Shown: positions 9,186 to 18,758, counted from the stretch's first letter. The stretch is 64,000 nucleotides of DNA from Nocardioides sp. URHA0032 (GCF_000620645.1 NZ_JIAV01000014.1:248001-312000), one strand, 5' to 3'. Translations and numbers: made by a program. The notes: generated by a model from the sequence alone, not told the origin.

Positions 9186-10611
9186 CGATGTACGACATCA
9201 CGTGCTTGATCCGGGTGTAGTCCTCGAGCCCGTACATGGACAGGTCCTTGCCGTAGCCGGAGTGCTTGAACCCGCCGTGCGGCATCTCGCTGATGAACGG
9301 GATGTGGGTGTTGATCCAGACGACGCCGAAGTCCAGGCCGCGCGACATCCGCATCGCGCGGGCGTGGTCCCTGGTCCAGACGCTGGAGGAGAGGCCGTAC
9401 TCCACGCCGTTCGCCCAGCGGAGCGCCTCGGCCTCGTCGCTGAACCTCTGCACGGTCATCACCGGGCCGAAGATCTCGGTCTGGATCTGCTCGTCGTCCT
9501 GCTTCAGGCCGGACAGCACGGTCGGCTCGTAGAAGTAGCCGCGGTCGCCCTTGCGGGACCCGCCCGTCTGCACGCTCGCGTGGTCGGGCAGCCGGTCGAC
9601 CATGCCGGAGACGCGGTCCAGCTGGTTCTGGTTGTTGAGCGGGCCGTAGTAGGTGCTCTCGTCGTCGGGCATGCCGGTCGGCATCCCCTTCGCGGCCGCG
9701 GTGAGCGCGGAGACGAACTCGTCGTGGATGCCCGGGCCCACGAGCACCCGGGTCGCGGCGGTGCAGTCCTGGCCCGCGTTGAACAGGCCCGCGCCGGCGA
9801 TGCCCTCGGCGGCCTTCTCGATGTCGGCGTCGTCGAAGACGATCACCGGGGCCTTGCCACCCAGCTCGAGGTGGACGCGCTTGAGGTCGTGGGAGGCCGA
9901 CTCCGCGACCTCCATGCCCGCGCGTACCGAGCCGGTGATCGCGACCATCTGCGGGGTCTTGTGGGCGACCAGCGCGCGGCCGGTGTCGCGGTCACCGGTC
10001 ACCACGTTGAGGACGCCGGGCGGCAGGAACTCCTGCGCGAGCTCGGCGAGCAGCGTGGAGCTCGCCGGCGTCGTGTCGCTCGGCTTGAGGACGATGGTGT
10101 TGCCGCCGGCGAGCGCCGGGGCGATCTTCCAGATCATCATCAGCAGCGGGTAGTTCCACGGCGTCACCTGCCCGACGACGCCGACCGGCTCGCGGCGGAC
10201 CCACGAGGTGTGGTCGGCCATGTACTCGCCCGCGGACCGCCCCTCCAGGATCCGGGACGCGCCGGCGAAGAACCGGAAGTGGTCGGAGGCGTACGGCATC
10301 TCCTCGTCGAGCGTGATCTGGACGGGCTTGCCCGTGTCCCTGCACTCGACGGCGTTGATCTCGTCGACCCGGGACTCGATCGCGTCGGCGATCCTCAGCA
10401 TCGCCTCCGACCGCTCCTTGGGCGTGCTGCTCCCCCACGACTCGAACGCGGCCGCAGCCGCGGTGTACGCCCGGTCGACGTCCTCGTCACCCGACTTGGG
10501 CGCCTGCGCGTACACCTCGCCGGTGGTCGGGTCGACGATGTCGTAGGTCTCCCCCGACACGCTGTCGACGAGCTCTCCGTTGATGACGTTCTTGAAGGTC
10601 TGGTCGGCCAT
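9178..10611 (-). CDS. Aldehyde dehydrogenase, probable gamma-aminobutyraldehyde dehydrogenase
   Basis: This 477-aa NAD-dependent aldehyde dehydrogenase has all catalytic landmarks: TPWNYP with Asn153, LKPSDTTP with Lys176, general base Glu249 in ELGGKAP and nucleophile Cys283 in NAGQDCTA. The family oxidises an aldehyde to the acid through a thiohemiacetal. The genes around it (agmatinase, diamine-type aminotransferase, Pot transporter) point to 4-aminobutanal to 4-aminobutyrate, the PatD/PuuC step. The start of the next gene overlaps its stop. Two copies of a CAACGAAATC-like box lie in the 71-bp gap upstream. Confidence 0.9.
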   Translation of the reverse strand: MADQTFKNVINGELVDSVSGETYDIVDPTTGEVYAQAPKSGDEDVDRAYTAAAAAFESWGSSTPKERSEAMLRIADAIESRVDEINAVECRDTGKPVQITLDEEMPYASDHFRFFAGASRILEGRSAGEYMADHTSWVRREPVGVVGQVTPWNYPLLMMIWKIAPALAGGNTIVLKPSDTTPASSTLLAELAQEFLPPGVLNVVTGDRDTGRALVAHKTPQMVAITGSVRAGMEVAESASHDLKRVHLELGGKAPVIVFDDADIEKAAEGIAGAGLFNAGQDCTAATRVLVGPGIHDEFVSALTAAAKGMPTGMPDDESTYYGPLNNQNQLDRVSGMVDRLPDHASVQTGGSRKGDRGYFYEPTVLSGLKQDDEQIQTEIFGPVMTVQRFSDEAEALRWANGVEYGLSSSVWTRDHARAMRMSRGLDFGVVWINTHIPFISEMPHGGFKHSGYGKDLSMYGLEDYTRIKHVMSYIGE

Positions 10612-10633
10612 GCGGGCGAGCCTAGTGATGCCG

Positions 10634-10680
10634 CAACGGAATCTGTAGGGGTTCGCGGCGTTCGCGCGCGGATTTCGTTG
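10634..10680. promoter_or_regulatory. Paired CAACGAAATC-type boxes upstream of the aldehyde dehydrogenase gene
   Basis: The 71-bp gap between the amidohydrolase stop and the aldehyde dehydrogenase start holds CAACGGAATC at 10634-10643 and GATTTCGTTG at 10671-10680. They are inverted copies differing at one base. The same word, CAACGAAATC, occurs at 20004-20013 between potD and the asnC gene. This suggests a shared operator, perhaps for the AsnC-type regulator, and an internal promoter for the aldehyde dehydrogenase. No binding data exist here; this is a pattern seen in sequence only. Confidence 0.45.
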
Positions 10681-10682
10681 AT

Positions 10683-12263
10683 TCAGGCCTCGTAGACAGC
10701 ACTTCCGTCGATCCAGGTGGACACCACGCGCGCGGATCCGGTGTCCTCGGACGCCCCGGCGAACGGGTCGCGATCGAGCACGACGAGGTCCGCGACCGTC
10801 CCGGGCGAGACGGTGCCCGCGTCGTCACGGTGGTTCGCCCACGCCGACCCCGAGGTGTAGGCCGTGAACGCCTGCTCGAGCGTCAGCGCCTGCTCGGGCA
10901 GGAACGGCGCGGCACCGGCTCCCGGCTCGACCCGGGTCACCGCGACCTGGATCGCCTGGAGCGGGTCGGGGGTGCTGACCGGCCAGTCGCTGCCGGCCAC
11001 CAGCCGCGCGCCCGCGCGGGCGAGGTCGCCGAACGGGTACTGCCAGCGGCTCCGCTCCGCCCCGAGGAACGGGATCGTCAGCTCGACCATCTGCTCGTCG
11101 AGGCAGGCCCAGAGCATCTGCAGGTTCGCGGCGACGCCGAGCCCGGCGAACCGGCGTACGTCGTCGGGGTGCACCACCTGGAGGTGCGCGACGTGGTGCC
11201 TCCGCTCGGGAGACGTGCCCTCGAACGCGTCGAGCGCCTCGCGCACGCCGCGGTCGCCGATCGCGTGCACGTGCACCTGGAACCCGGCAGCGTCGAGCGC
11301 CTGCACGGCGTCGCGGATCGCCTCGGCGGTCAGGAACGAGTGACCGCTGTTGTCGGTCGGGTGGCCGCACCGGTCGAGGTACGGCGTGAGCATCGCGGCC
11401 GTGTAGTTCTCGGCGACGCCGTCCTGCATGATCTTCACGGTCGTCGCGCGGAACCGTCCGCTGCTCATCGTCTCCCGGCGGCCGACCAGGTCGGCGACCT
11501 GCTCGATGCCGAGCCGCCGCTCCCACCAGAGCGCGCCGACGACGTACGACCTCAGGTCGCCGTTGGCAGCCGCGGTCTGGTACGTCGAGGCCGGGTCGTC
11601 CATGCCGGAGTAGGCGCCGACGATCGCGTCCTGCCAGGACGTGACGCCGACCGAGTGCAGGTAGGACTGCCCGGCCATCAGCGCGGCGTAGTAGTCCTCC
11701 CCGGTCGTGCGCGGGAGGTGGCGCGACACCAGCGCGGTCGCGCCCTCGTGCAGGGTGCCGCTCGGCCGGCCGTCGGCGTCGCGCTCGATCCGGCCGTCCG
11801 GCGGGTCGGGCGTGTGCTCGGCGATGCCCGCGATCTCGAGCGCTCGGCTGTTGACCCACGCGCCGTGGTGGTCGCGGTTGGGCAGGAACACCGGCCGGTC
11901 CGCCACCACGCCGTCGAGGTCGGCCGCGGTCGGCGTGCCGCCGGGGAACGCCGGCATCGCCCAGCCGCCACCGAGGATCCACCCGACGTCGGGGTGGCTG
12001 TCGGCGTACTCCCTGATCGCGCGGAGGTACTCCTGGCGGGTCTCGTGCTCCGAGAGGTCGCAGCGCAGCCGTTCGAGGCCGCCCTGGATCGGATGCACGT
12101 GCGCGTCGGTGAACCCGGGCGAGACGAAGGGGGCGTCGACGACCTCGTCGCCGGACAGCCCCTCGCCGACCGCGACGATCCGGCCGTCCTCCACGAGGAC
12201 GTCGGCGCGACCGAGGTGGCGGCGGCCGTCGAAGACGGCACCGGCCCGGAAGAGGATGCTCAC
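10683..12263 (-). CDS. YtcJ-like amidohydrolase
   Basis: The 526-aa protein belongs to the amidohydrolase_3/YtcJ family of metal-dependent hydrolases: a short beta-sandwich start, DAHVHP with metal ligands His55 and His57, [16 protein letters not shown], and [10 protein letters not shown] carrying the late Asp. These enzymes cleave N-acyl or amide and formimino bonds. The substrate is not known. The start GTG 12263 overlaps the agmatinase stop in a GTGA, so it is coupled to agmatinase. In this context it may act on an acylated or guanidino polyamine derivative, which is inference. Confidence 0.85.
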   Translation of the reverse strand: MSILFRAGAVFDGRRHLGRADVLVEDGRIVAVGEGLSGDEVVDAPFVSPGFTDAHVHPIQGGLERLRCDLSEHETRQEYLRAIREYADSHPDVGWILGGGWAMPAFPGGTPTAADLDGVVADRPVFLPNRDHHGAWVNSRALEIAGIAEHTPDPPDGRIERDADGRPSGTLHEGATALVSRHLPRTTGEDYYAALMAGQSYLHSVGVTSWQDAIVGAYSGMDDPASTYQTAAANGDLRSYVVGALWWERRLGIEQVADLVGRRETMSSGRFRATTVKIMQDGVAENYTAAMLTPYLDRCGHPTDNSGHSFLTAEAIRDAVQALDAAGFQVHVHAIGDRGVREALDAFEGTSPERRHHVAHLQVVHPDDVRRFAGLGVAANLQMLWACLDEQMVELTIPFLGAERSRWQYPFGDLARAGARLVAGSDWPVSTPDPLQAIQVAVTRVEPGAGAAPFLPEQALTLEQAFTAYTSGSAWANHRDDAGTVSPGTVADLVVLDRDPFAGASEDTGSARVVSTWIDGSAVYEA

Positions 12264-13267
12264 CGGCCCTCCAGCAGCGGGCCCGCCGGGTCGTGGGAGA
12301 TGCCGTGCCTGCGCGCAGCCAGCGCGGACAGGGCCTCGAGGCAGACGCGGTTCGCGAGGTACGCCGTGATCTCGGCGTGGTCGTACGGCGGCGACACCTC
12401 GACCACGTCGATGCCGGCGACCGGGAGCTCGCGGCAGATCCGGCGTACGGCGTCGAGCAGCTGGCGGCTGGAGAGCCCACCCGGCTCCGGCGTACCCGTC
12501 CCCGGTGCGTGGCCCGGGTCGCAGACGTCGATGTCCACCGAGAGGAAGACGGCGTCGCACTCGTCCAGCGCGATCTCGAACGCCTCGTCGAGGCAGGCGT
12601 CGAGGCCGCGCTTGCCGATCTCGGTCATCTCGTAGGAGCGCATGTCCTGCTCGGCCATCCAGTCGAGCGTCTCGGGGCCGGGCCAGTAGCCGCGCAGGCC
12701 CATCTGGAGGAAGCGGTCCCCGCGCAGCGCGCCGGACTCGATCAGCCGGCGCATCGGCTGGCCGTGGCCGTAGAGCGAGCCGAACTCGATGTCACCGGTG
12801 TCGGCGTGCGCGTCGAAGTGGATCATCGAGACCTTGCCGTAGCCGTGGTGGCGGGCGACGCCGGTCGCGTCGGGCAGCGCGATCGAGTGGTCGCCGCCCA
12901 GGACCAGCGGGATCGCGCCCGCGGCGGAGACCCGGTAGACCGCCTGCTCGAGGGCGCCGAGCGCGCGCTCGATCTCACCGGGCGGCATCTCGACGTCGCC
13001 GGCGTCCACGACGCGGAGGTCCCGGAGCGCGTCGACGCGCAGCGCGAGGTGCGGGCGGGAGCCGTCCTGCGGGAGGTAGTCGGTCTGCCGGATCGCCATC
13101 GGCCCGAAGCGGGTGCCGGGCCGGTGCGACGTACCGCCGTCGAACGGCGCACCCACGACCACCACGTCCGCGGCCGCCAGCGCCTCGGCGTCGTCGAGGT
13201 CGACGGGGTCGACCCCGAGGAAGGTGATGTCGGGGCCGAACTGCGCGCCGTACCGTGTCATGCGCAC
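12260..13267 (-). CDS. speB: Agmatinase (agmatine ureohydrolase family)
   Basis: Agmatinase hydrolyses agmatine to putrescine and urea with a di-manganese site. The 335-aa protein has the ureohydrolase ligands: GGDHS with His127, DAHAD with Asp152, His154 and Asp156, and SVDIDVCDP near residue 243. APFDGGTSHRPGTRFGP near the N-terminus is typical of the agmatinase and guanidinobutyrase branch. Arginase-like alternatives such as guanidinobutyrase or guanidinopropionase cannot be excluded by eye. It is the first gene of a four-gene run on the minus strand and is divergent from the aminotransferase gene. GTG 13267 or ATG 13261 can serve as start. Confidence 0.88.
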   Translation of the reverse strand: MRMTRYGAQFGPDITFLGVDPVDLDDAEALAAADVVVVGAPFDGGTSHRPGTRFGPMAIRQTDYLPQDGSRPHLALRVDALRDLRVVDAGDVEMPPGEIERALGALEQAVYRVSAAGAIPLVLGGDHSIALPDATGVARHHGYGKVSMIHFDAHADTGDIEFGSLYGHGQPMRRLIESGALRGDRFLQMGLRGYWPGPETLDWMAEQDMRSYEMTEIGKRGLDACLDEAFEIALDECDAVFLSVDIDVCDPGHAPGTGTPEPGGLSSRQLLDAVRRICRELPVAGIDVVEVSPPYDHAEITAYLANRVCLEALSALAARRHGISHDPAGPLLEGR

Positions 13268-13290
13268 ATCCTGTCACGCCGATCACGACG

Positions 13291-13358
13291 GATTCCGCGC
13301 AAATCACCCCTTCAGGCGACGGATTCACTTGCAATTCGCGTAGCCGACCGAGCATCAT
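13291..13358 (+). promoter_or_regulatory. Divergent control region with GATTC-n-GCAA boxes and a leaderless promoter
   Basis: Between agmatinase and the aminotransferase, GATTCCGCGCAAATC (13291-13305) and GATTCACTTGCAATTC (13322-13337) are two similar boxes 31 bp apart in the same direction. TTGCAA (13329-13334), an 18-bp spacer and CATCAT (13353-13358) make a plausible promoter whose -10 ends six bases before ATG 13365, so the mRNA may start at or near the ATG. The second box overlaps the -35, as an operator would. The regulator is unknown. Confidence 0.45.
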
Positions 13359-13364
13359 GGAGGC

Positions 13365-14747
13365 ATGCACTCGGACACTCAACCGGACTACGAGCACCTC
13401 CAGCGCGCCGCGAAGGACCACCTGTGGATGCACTTCACGCGGCACTCGTCGTACGAGAACGCCGACGTGCCCATCATCGTCCGCGGTGAGGGCGCCTACA
13501 TCTACGACGCCCAGGGCAAGCGCTACCTCGACGGCCTGGGCGGGCTGTTCGTGTCCCAGCTGGGCCACGGCCGCACCGAGCTCGCCGAGGCGGCCGCCGC
13601 GCAGGCCAAGGAGCTCGCGTTCCACCCGCTGTGGTCCTACGCGCACCCGAACGCGATCCTGCTCGCCGAGCGGATCGCGGGCTACGCGCCCGGCTCGCTG
13701 AACCGCGTCTTCTTCAGCAGCGGCGGCGGCGAGTCCGTCGAGACCGCCTGGAAGCTCGCGAAGAACTACTTCAAGCTCACCGGCAGGCCGATGAAGCACA
13801 AGGTGATCTCGCGGGCGATCGCCTACCACGGGACCACCCAGGGCGCGCTGTCCATCACCGGGCTGCCGCCGTTGAAGCAGCAGTTCGAGCCGCTGGTGCC
13901 TTCGACGTTCCGCGTGCCGAACACCAACATCTACCGGGCGCCGCTGTTCGGCGACGACCCCGAGGCGTTCGGTCGCTGGGCCGCCGACCAGATCGCGGTC
14001 GCGATCGAGAACGAGGGCCCCGACACCGTCGCCGCCGTCTTCCTCGAGCCGGTGCAGAACGCCGGCGGCTGCTTCCCGCCCCCGCCCGGCTACTTCCAGC
14101 GGGTCCGCGAGATCTGCGACGAGTACGACGTCCTGATGGTCTCCGACGAGGTCATCTGCGCCTTCGGCCGGCTGGGCCACATGTTCGGCGCCGAGCGCTA
14201 CGGCTACGAGCCGGACATGATCACCTGCGCCAAGGGCATCACCTCGGGGTACGCCCCGCTCGGCGCGATGATCGCCTCGGACGAGCTGATGGAGCCGTTC
14301 CTCGAGGACGGCGCGATGTTCGCGCACGGCTACACCTTCGGCGGCCACCCGGTCTCCACCGCGGTCGCGATGAAGAACCTCGACATCTTCGAGGAGGAGA
14401 AGATCCTCGAGCACGTCCGCAGCAACGAGGACGCCTTCCGCGCCACCCTCGAGCGGCTGCGCGACCTGCCGATCGTCGGCGACGTCCGTGGCGACGGGTA
14501 CTTCTACGGGATCGAGCTCGTCAAGGACAAGGCGACCCGCGAGACCTTCACCGACGAGGAGTGCGAGCGGATCCTGTTCGGCTTCGTCTCCAAGCAGCTC
14601 TTCGCCGAGGGCCTCTACTGCCGCGCCGACGACCGCGGCGACCCGGTCATCCAGCTCTCTCCTCCGTTGATCTGCGACCAGCAGCACTTCGACGAGATGG
14701 AGCAGGTCCTCCGCGTCGTCCTCGACAAGGCCTGGTCGCTCCTCTAG
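13365..14747 (+). CDS. PLP-dependent class III aminotransferase, putrescine/diamine type
   Basis: The 460-aa fold-type I enzyme has FFSSGGGESVETAWK at the phosphate-binding region, AYHGTTQGA, Asp261 in SDEVICAFGR for the pyridine nitrogen and the PLP lysine Lys290 in CAKGITSGYAPLG. The long N-terminus with HLWMHFTRHSSY matches the aspartate aminotransferase family branch that includes putrescine:pyruvate and omega-amino-acid transaminases. With agmatinase and aminobutyraldehyde dehydrogenase beside it, the likely step is putrescine plus a keto acid to 4-aminobutanal. The alternative is a beta-alanine or taurine-type transaminase. Confidence 0.88.
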   Translation: MHSDTQPDYEHLQRAAKDHLWMHFTRHSSYENADVPIIVRGEGAYIYDAQGKRYLDGLGGLFVSQLGHGRTELAEAAAAQAKELAFHPLWSYAHPNAILLAERIAGYAPGSLNRVFFSSGGGESVETAWKLAKNYFKLTGRPMKHKVISRAIAYHGTTQGALSITGLPPLKQQFEPLVPSTFRVPNTNIYRAPLFGDDPEAFGRWAADQIAVAIENEGPDTVAAVFLEPVQNAGGCFPPPPGYFQRVREICDEYDVLMVSDEVICAFGRLGHMFGAERYGYEPDMITCAKGITSGYAPLGAMIASDELMEPFLEDGAMFAHGYTFGGHPVSTAVAMKNLDIFEEEKILEHVRSNEDAFRATLERLRDLPIVGDVRGDGYFYGIELVKDKATRETFTDEECERILFGFVSKQLFAEGLYCRADDRGDPVIQLSPPLICDQQHFDEMEQVLRVVLDKAWSLL

Positions 14748-14832
14748 GCCGAGTCGGCGCAATCTCAGTCTTGCCGCCCGCCGAGTCGGCGCAGTCTCAC
14801 TCCCGCCGCCCGCCGAGTCGGCGCAGTCTCAG
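14748..14832 (+). repeat. Three direct copies of GCCGAGTCGGCGCAGTCTCA on a 32-bp period
   Basis: Near-identical 21-bp units start at 14748, 14780 and 14812, exactly 32 bp apart, with 11-bp spacers (TCTTGCCGCCC and TCCCGCCGCCC). Each unit begins with the palindrome GCCGAGTCGGC. The first unit starts directly after the aminotransferase stop codon. The same unit recurs at 15808-15881 beyond the next gene in both orientations. There is no gene in 14748-14895. Confidence 0.9.
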
Positions 14833-14895
14833 CCCTTATCCACAGGCGACGACGCTCCGTGGTGACGGGTGCCCCGGGAGGGGCAGGCGAGATGC

Positions 14896-15864
14896 ATGAC
14901 GAAGAGATGGCTGGACCGCCTCGACGGACTCCCTCGGGGTCTGCCGTTCACGACCGCAACGGCCCGCTCGGCCGGCCTCAGCTACCAGGCGCTGTCGTAC
15001 CTGACGCGGGCCGGCGCCCTGCGGCGCCCGGTGGCCGGGGTGTACGTCGACGCGGCGGTGCCCGACACCATCTCGATGCGCTGCGACGTGGTGCGCCTCG
15101 TCGTACCACCGGACTGCTTCATCTGTGATCGGACCGCGGCGTGGCTGCACGCCGGAGACCGGGCGCTGGGGCCGGGCGAGCATCTCGCCGTACCAGCCCT
15201 CTGCTGCTTCCGCCCCAGCGATGGTGGCCGCCTCCGCAACTCCCTGACCGACAGTGGCGAACGCGAGATCGCGCCACACGACCTGATGCAGCTCCACGGC
15301 CTCACCGTCACGACGCCGTTGCGAACAGCGCTCGATCTCGGACGCCTGCAGCCCACGCGCGACCTGAGGCTGCACGGAATGGACAGCATGCTCGGGCTCG
15401 GCGCCTTCGGTCACGACGAGCTGCTCGCTGAGGTGCCCCGGTTCAACCGGCGGCGCGGCGTCGTCCTCCTCCGCGTGCTCGCACCGCTCGCCGACCCCGG
15501 CTCCCAGTCGTTCGGCGAGTCAGCCCTGCGGCTTCGCTGGTACGACGCCGGACTGCCCGCTCCGCGCACCCAGATCCCGGTGGTCGTGGGCGAACGAGTC
15601 CTGTACTACATCGACATGGGTCTCGAGGAGCTCGGCATCGGCGCGGAGTACGACGGCGAGGCGTGGCACTCGAGCCCGGAGCAACGTGAGCACGACACCG
15701 TACGGCGGGCGCACCTGATCGACGTGGAGCGCTGGCAGATCGAGGTGTTCCGCCGTGAGCACGTCTTCGGTCACCACCAGGACGCCGACCTGCGACTGAA
15801 ACGCCTCGCCGAGTCGGCGCAGTCTCAGCTGAGACTGCGCCGACTCGGCATCGCTCGAGACTGA
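14896..15864 (+). CDS. AbiEi-like N-terminal domain fused to an endonuclease-like (DUF559/Vsr-type) domain
   Basis: The 322-aa protein starts with a winged-helix-like region (FTTATARSAGLSYQALSYL, then RAGALRRPVAGVYV) typical of type IV toxin-antitoxin AbiEi-family proteins. The C-terminal third reads YIDMGLEELGIGAEYDGEAW, then an R-x2-D-x2-R-type helix and WQIEVFRREHV, which is the PD-(D/E)xK-like pattern of DUF559/Vsr proteins with Asp and Glu-Tyr-Asp-Gly. Such proteins are common single genes in actinobacteria, of unproven role. Its last 18 codons or so are made from the flanking repeat (LAESAQSQ is the translated repeat). ATG 14896 was chosen because the family start is near KRWLDRL; GTG 14869 is an alternative. 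Confidence 0.7.
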   Translation: MTKRWLDRLDGLPRGLPFTTATARSAGLSYQALSYLTRAGALRRPVAGVYVDAAVPDTISMRCDVVRLVVPPDCFICDRTAAWLHAGDRALGPGEHLAVPALCCFRPSDGGRLRNSLTDSGEREIAPHDLMQLHGLTVTTPLRTALDLGRLQPTRDLRLHGMDSMLGLGAFGHDELLAEVPRFNRRRGVVLLRVLAPLADPGSQSFGESALRLRWYDAGLPAPRTQIPVVVGERVLYYIDMGLEELGIGAEYDGEAWHSSPEQREHDTVRRAHLIDVERWQIEVFRREHVFGHHQDADLRLKRLAESAQSQLRLRRLGIARD

Positions 15865-15881
15865 GACTGCGCCGACTCGGC
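15808..15881. repeat. 42-bp perfect palindrome plus a further inverted copy of the 32-bp-period repeat
   Basis: GCCGAGTCGGCGCAGTCTCA with a final G (15808-15828) is followed at once by its exact reverse complement (15829-15849), giving a 42-bp palindrome. Another inverted copy follows at 15861-15881, again on a 32-bp period. The block covers the 3' end of the AbiEi-like gene, and its last base is the last base of the potC stop codon (15881-15883). In RNA it would form a very strong hairpin between convergent genes, so it may also act as a two-way terminator. Confidence 0.9.
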
Positions 15882-16684
15882 TAACGGGTGGCGAGCTTGG
15901 CGGTCCGGCGGCGGGAGTTGACCTCGCTGCCGACCACGATCAGCACCGAGACCATGAACATCAGCGTGCCGATGACGTTGACCTGCATCGGGATGCCGCG
16001 CTGGGCGACACCCCAGACGTACATGGGGAACGTCGTGGTGTTGCCGGCGTTGAGGTTCGTGACGATGAAGTCGTCGAAGGACAGCGAGAACGACAGCAGC
16101 GCCGCGCCCAGGATGCCCGGGAAGACCAGCGGGAACGTGATCCGCCAGAACGTCTGCCGCGGTGTCGCGTAGAGGTCCATCGCCGCCTGCTCGAGGTTGT
16201 CGTCCATGCCCGCCAGGCGGGCGCGCACCGTGACGACGACGAACGACAGGCAGAACATGACGTGCGCGATGAGGATCGTCCAGAAGCCCAGCTGGCCGGC
16301 GAAGCCCGCGGCGACGAACAGCGCGAGCAACGAGGAGCCCATCACGATCTCGGGCGTCGCCATCGGCAGGAAGATCAGCAGGTTCATCGAGGACCTGCCG
16401 AGGAAGTCGTGCCGGACCAGGGCGAAGGCCATCAGCGTCCCGAGGATCGTCGAGCCGATGGTCGCCAGCAGGCTGATCTGGATGCTCGTCCCGAGCGCGT
16501 GGCACATGCCCTCCGGCTCGCACGGGTTCAGCCAGTTGTGCAGGGTGAAGCCGTCGAAGCGGTAGATGAGCTTGCTGCTCGGGTCGTTGAAGCTCATCAG
16601 GACGACCACGAAGATCGGGACGAACGTGTAGAGCAGGATCAGGATCCCGAGGATCAGCACCAGGTGATCGCGCAGCCACCGCAT
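15881..16684 (-). CDS. potC: Spermidine/putrescine ABC transporter permease
   Basis: The 267-aa inner-membrane subunit has six hydrophobic segments and the permease EAA loop (DNLEQAAMDLYATPRQTFWR, residues about 165-184) that docks onto the ATPase. FDDFIVTNLNAG near residue 205 is typical of PotC. A short cysteine-bearing insert (NPCEPEGMCHAL, about residues 53-64) sits in the first periplasmic loop. The start overlaps the potB stop by one base (TGATG), so the two are translationally coupled. Confidence 0.92.
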   Translation of the reverse strand: MRWLRDHLVLILGILILLYTFVPIFVVVLMSFNDPSSKLIYRFDGFTLHNWLNPCEPEGMCHALGTSIQISLLATIGSTILGTLMAFALVRHDFLGRSSMNLLIFLPMATPEIVMGSSLLALFVAAGFAGQLGFWTILIAHVMFCLSFVVVTVRARLAGMDDNLEQAAMDLYATPRQTFWRITFPLVFPGILGAALLSFSLSFDDFIVTNLNAGNTTTFPMYVWGVAQRGIPMQVNVIGTLMFMVSVLIVVGSEVNSRRRTAKLATR

Positions 16685-17589
16685 CAGAGGAGCTCCTCCG
16701 TGCCGGCCCGGCGCACGTAGAACAGCACCATCGCGACGATCAGGATCATCAGGATCATCGACAGGGCACCGGCCGCCGGGTAGTCGTTGGCCTGCGTGAA
16801 GAGGTTCTGGATCACGTTGCCGACCATCCGCTGGTTCGGGCTGCCGAGCAGCTGGGCGTTGATGTAGTCGCCGGCCGCCGGGATGAACGTCAGCAGCGTG
16901 CCGGAGACGACACCGGGCAGCGACAGCGGCCAGGTCACCTTCCAGAAGCCGACGAACGGGTTCGCGTAGAGATCGCTCGACGCCTCGATCAGGCGGTGGT
17001 CGATCTTGTCGATGCTGGCGAACAGCGGCAGCACCATGAACGGCAGGAAGTTGTAGACGATGCCGCAGATCACGGCGAACGGCGTGGCGAGCAGCCGGCC
17101 GTCAGGCCCCAGCAGGTGCACCGCCTGCAGCGAGTTCACGATGAGGCCACCGTCGGCCAGGATCAGCTTCCACGACAGCGTGCGGACCAGGAAGCTGGTG
17201 AAGAACGGCGCGATGACCAGCACCAGCATGAGGTTCTTCCAACGGCCGGCCTTGAACGCGATCGCGTACGCCAGCACGTAGCCGAGGACCAGGCAGATCA
17301 GCGTCGCCAGCCCGGCGTACCAGAGCGAGCGGAGCAGCGGCTCCCAGTAGTCCTGGATCGCGTGCCAGTAGTTGGAGAACTGGTAGCTCATCTCGTAGCC
17401 GCTGAACACCGACCCGCCCGGGTCGTACAGGCTCGTGGCGACCAACGAGTAGAACGGGATGACGAAGAACAGCGCGAGCCAGACGACTCCCGGCACCAGC
17501 AGGACGTAGCCGGTGAGGCCGCGGCGCCGACTCGAGTCGTCGGAGGCGGGAGCGGTCGTCACCGGCGCCGTGCCGGCGGTGCTCGCCAT
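16684..17589 (-). CDS. potB: Spermidine/putrescine ABC transporter permease
   Basis: The 301-aa permease has an N-terminal Thr/Ser/Ala-rich cytoplasmic tail, six membrane segments starting at about residue 27 and the EAA loop DHRLIEASSDLYANPFVGFW. FIPAAGDYINAQLLG is the conserved PotB block. ATG 17589 overlaps the potA stop by one base, and its own stop overlaps potC, so potA-potB-potC are coupled. With PotA and PotD it imports polyamines, probably putrescine or spermidine, to feed the neighbouring catabolic genes. Confidence 0.92.
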   Translation of the reverse strand: MASTAGTAPVTTAPASDDSSRRRGLTGYVLLVPGVVWLALFFVIPFYSLVATSLYDPGGSVFSGYEMSYQFSNYWHAIQDYWEPLLRSLWYAGLATLICLVLGYVLAYAIAFKAGRWKNLMLVLVIAPFFTSFLVRTLSWKLILADGGLIVNSLQAVHLLGPDGRLLATPFAVICGIVYNFLPFMVLPLFASIDKIDHRLIEASSDLYANPFVGFWKVTWPLSLPGVVSGTLLTFIPAAGDYINAQLLGSPNQRMVGNVIQNLFTQANDYPAAGALSMILMILIVAMVLFYVRRAGTEELL

Positions 17590-18758
17590 CAGTCCGTGCC
17601 TTCCTGGGCCCCGGCCCTGGCGTCCTGGCTGGCATCGAGGAGGAAGGCGTAGTCCGGCCGCCAGGACAGGTCGACCTGCTCGCCGGAGCGATAGATCCGC
17701 CGGTGGCCGGTGTTCTGCGCAAAGACCTGGAGCTCCTGGCCCCACGGCATCCGGACGAGGTACTGGGTGCTGACCCCGACGAAGCTGACATCGCTCACCA
17801 CACCCCCCGGCACCGAGTTGCCGGGCGCATCGAGCTGCTCGCCCGGGTCGCCGATCAGCACCTTCTCCGGGCGGATGCCGATCCAGCCCTTGTCGCCGTC
17901 GGCGTGCGAGCGGGCCGCCGGGACCGACACGTCGATCCCGTGCATGTCGACGGTGACCAGGTCTCCCGAGCGGCCCTTGATGGTGCCCTCGATGAGGTTC
18001 GACTGGCCCAGGAAGTTCGCGACGAACGTCGTGCGCGGGTTCTCGTACAGCTCCTCGGGAGCACCCATCTGCTCGATGACGCCGGCGTTCATGACCGCAA
18101 CCGTGTCGGCCATGGTCATGGCCTCCTCCTGGTCGTGGGTCACGTGGATGAACGTGAGGCCGACCTCGGTCTGGATCCGCTTGAGCTCGATCTGCATGTT
18201 GCGCCGGAGCTTGAGGTCGAGTGCGCCGAGCGGCTCGTCGAGCAGCAGCACCTCGGGCTTGTTGATCAGCGCCCGGGCCAGCGCGACCCGCTGCTGCTGG
18301 CCGCCCGAGAGCTGTGCCGGCCGCTTGCGCGTCTGGCTGTCGAGCTCGACCAGGGACAGCATCTCCTTGACCTGCGCGTCGACGTTCCCGGCCTTGCGCC
18401 GCTTGAGGCCGAAGGCGACGTTCTCGTAGATGTCGAGGTGCGGGAAGAGCGCGTAGTTCTGGAAGACGGTGTTCACCGGGCGCTTGTACGGCTTCGCGTA
18501 GGTGATGTCCTGGCCGGCCAGCGTGATCCCGCCCGAGGTGGGCGTCTCCAGGCCGGCGACCATCCGCAGGGTCGTCGTCTTGCCGCACCCCGACGGGCCG
18601 AGGAGGGCGAAGAACGAGCCCCGGGGTACGTCGAGGTCGAGGTCGTCGACCGCCGTGAAGGCGCCGAACGACTTGGTGAGGTTCTCGAGCCGCAGTCCGT
18701 CGAAGGACGCGCGCGCCGGCGCCCTCCGCTCCTGCGCCACGTCAGCCGACGATGACAT
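17589..18758 (-). CDS. potA: Spermidine/putrescine ABC transporter ATP-binding protein
   Basis: The 389-aa ATPase has Walker A GPSGCGKTT at residues 54-62, the Q-loop FQNYALFPH, signature LSGGQQQRVALARAL, Walker B LLLDEPLGALD and switch HVTHDQEEA. A C-terminal TOBE domain (GIRPEKV and later) is typical of PotA. The start lies inside the last 17 bases of potD. The energiser couples ATP hydrolysis to polyamine uptake through PotB and PotC. Confidence 0.94.
   Translation of the reverse strand: MSSSADVAQERRAPARASFDGLRLENLTKSFGAFTAVDDLDLDVPRGSFFALLGPSGCGKTTTLRMVAGLETPTSGGITLAGQDITYAKPYKRPVNTVFQNYALFPHLDIYENVAFGLKRRKAGNVDAQVKEMLSLVELDSQTRKRPAQLSGGQQQRVALARALINKPEVLLLDEPLGALDLKLRRNMQIELKRIQTEVGLTFIHVTHDQEEAMTMADTVAVMNAGVIEQMGAPEELYENPRTTFVANFLGQSNLIEGTIKGRSGDLVTVDMHGIDVSVPAARSHADGDKGWIGIRPEKVLIGDPGEQLDAPGNSVPGGVVSDVSFVGVSTQYLVRMPWGQELQVFAQNTGHRRIYRSGEQVDLSWRPDYAFLLDASQDARAGAQEGTD

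Noticed and set aside
14748..14832. Short CRISPR array
   Set aside because: The 21-bp units with 11-bp spacers are too short, the spacers are nearly identical, and no cas gene is present.
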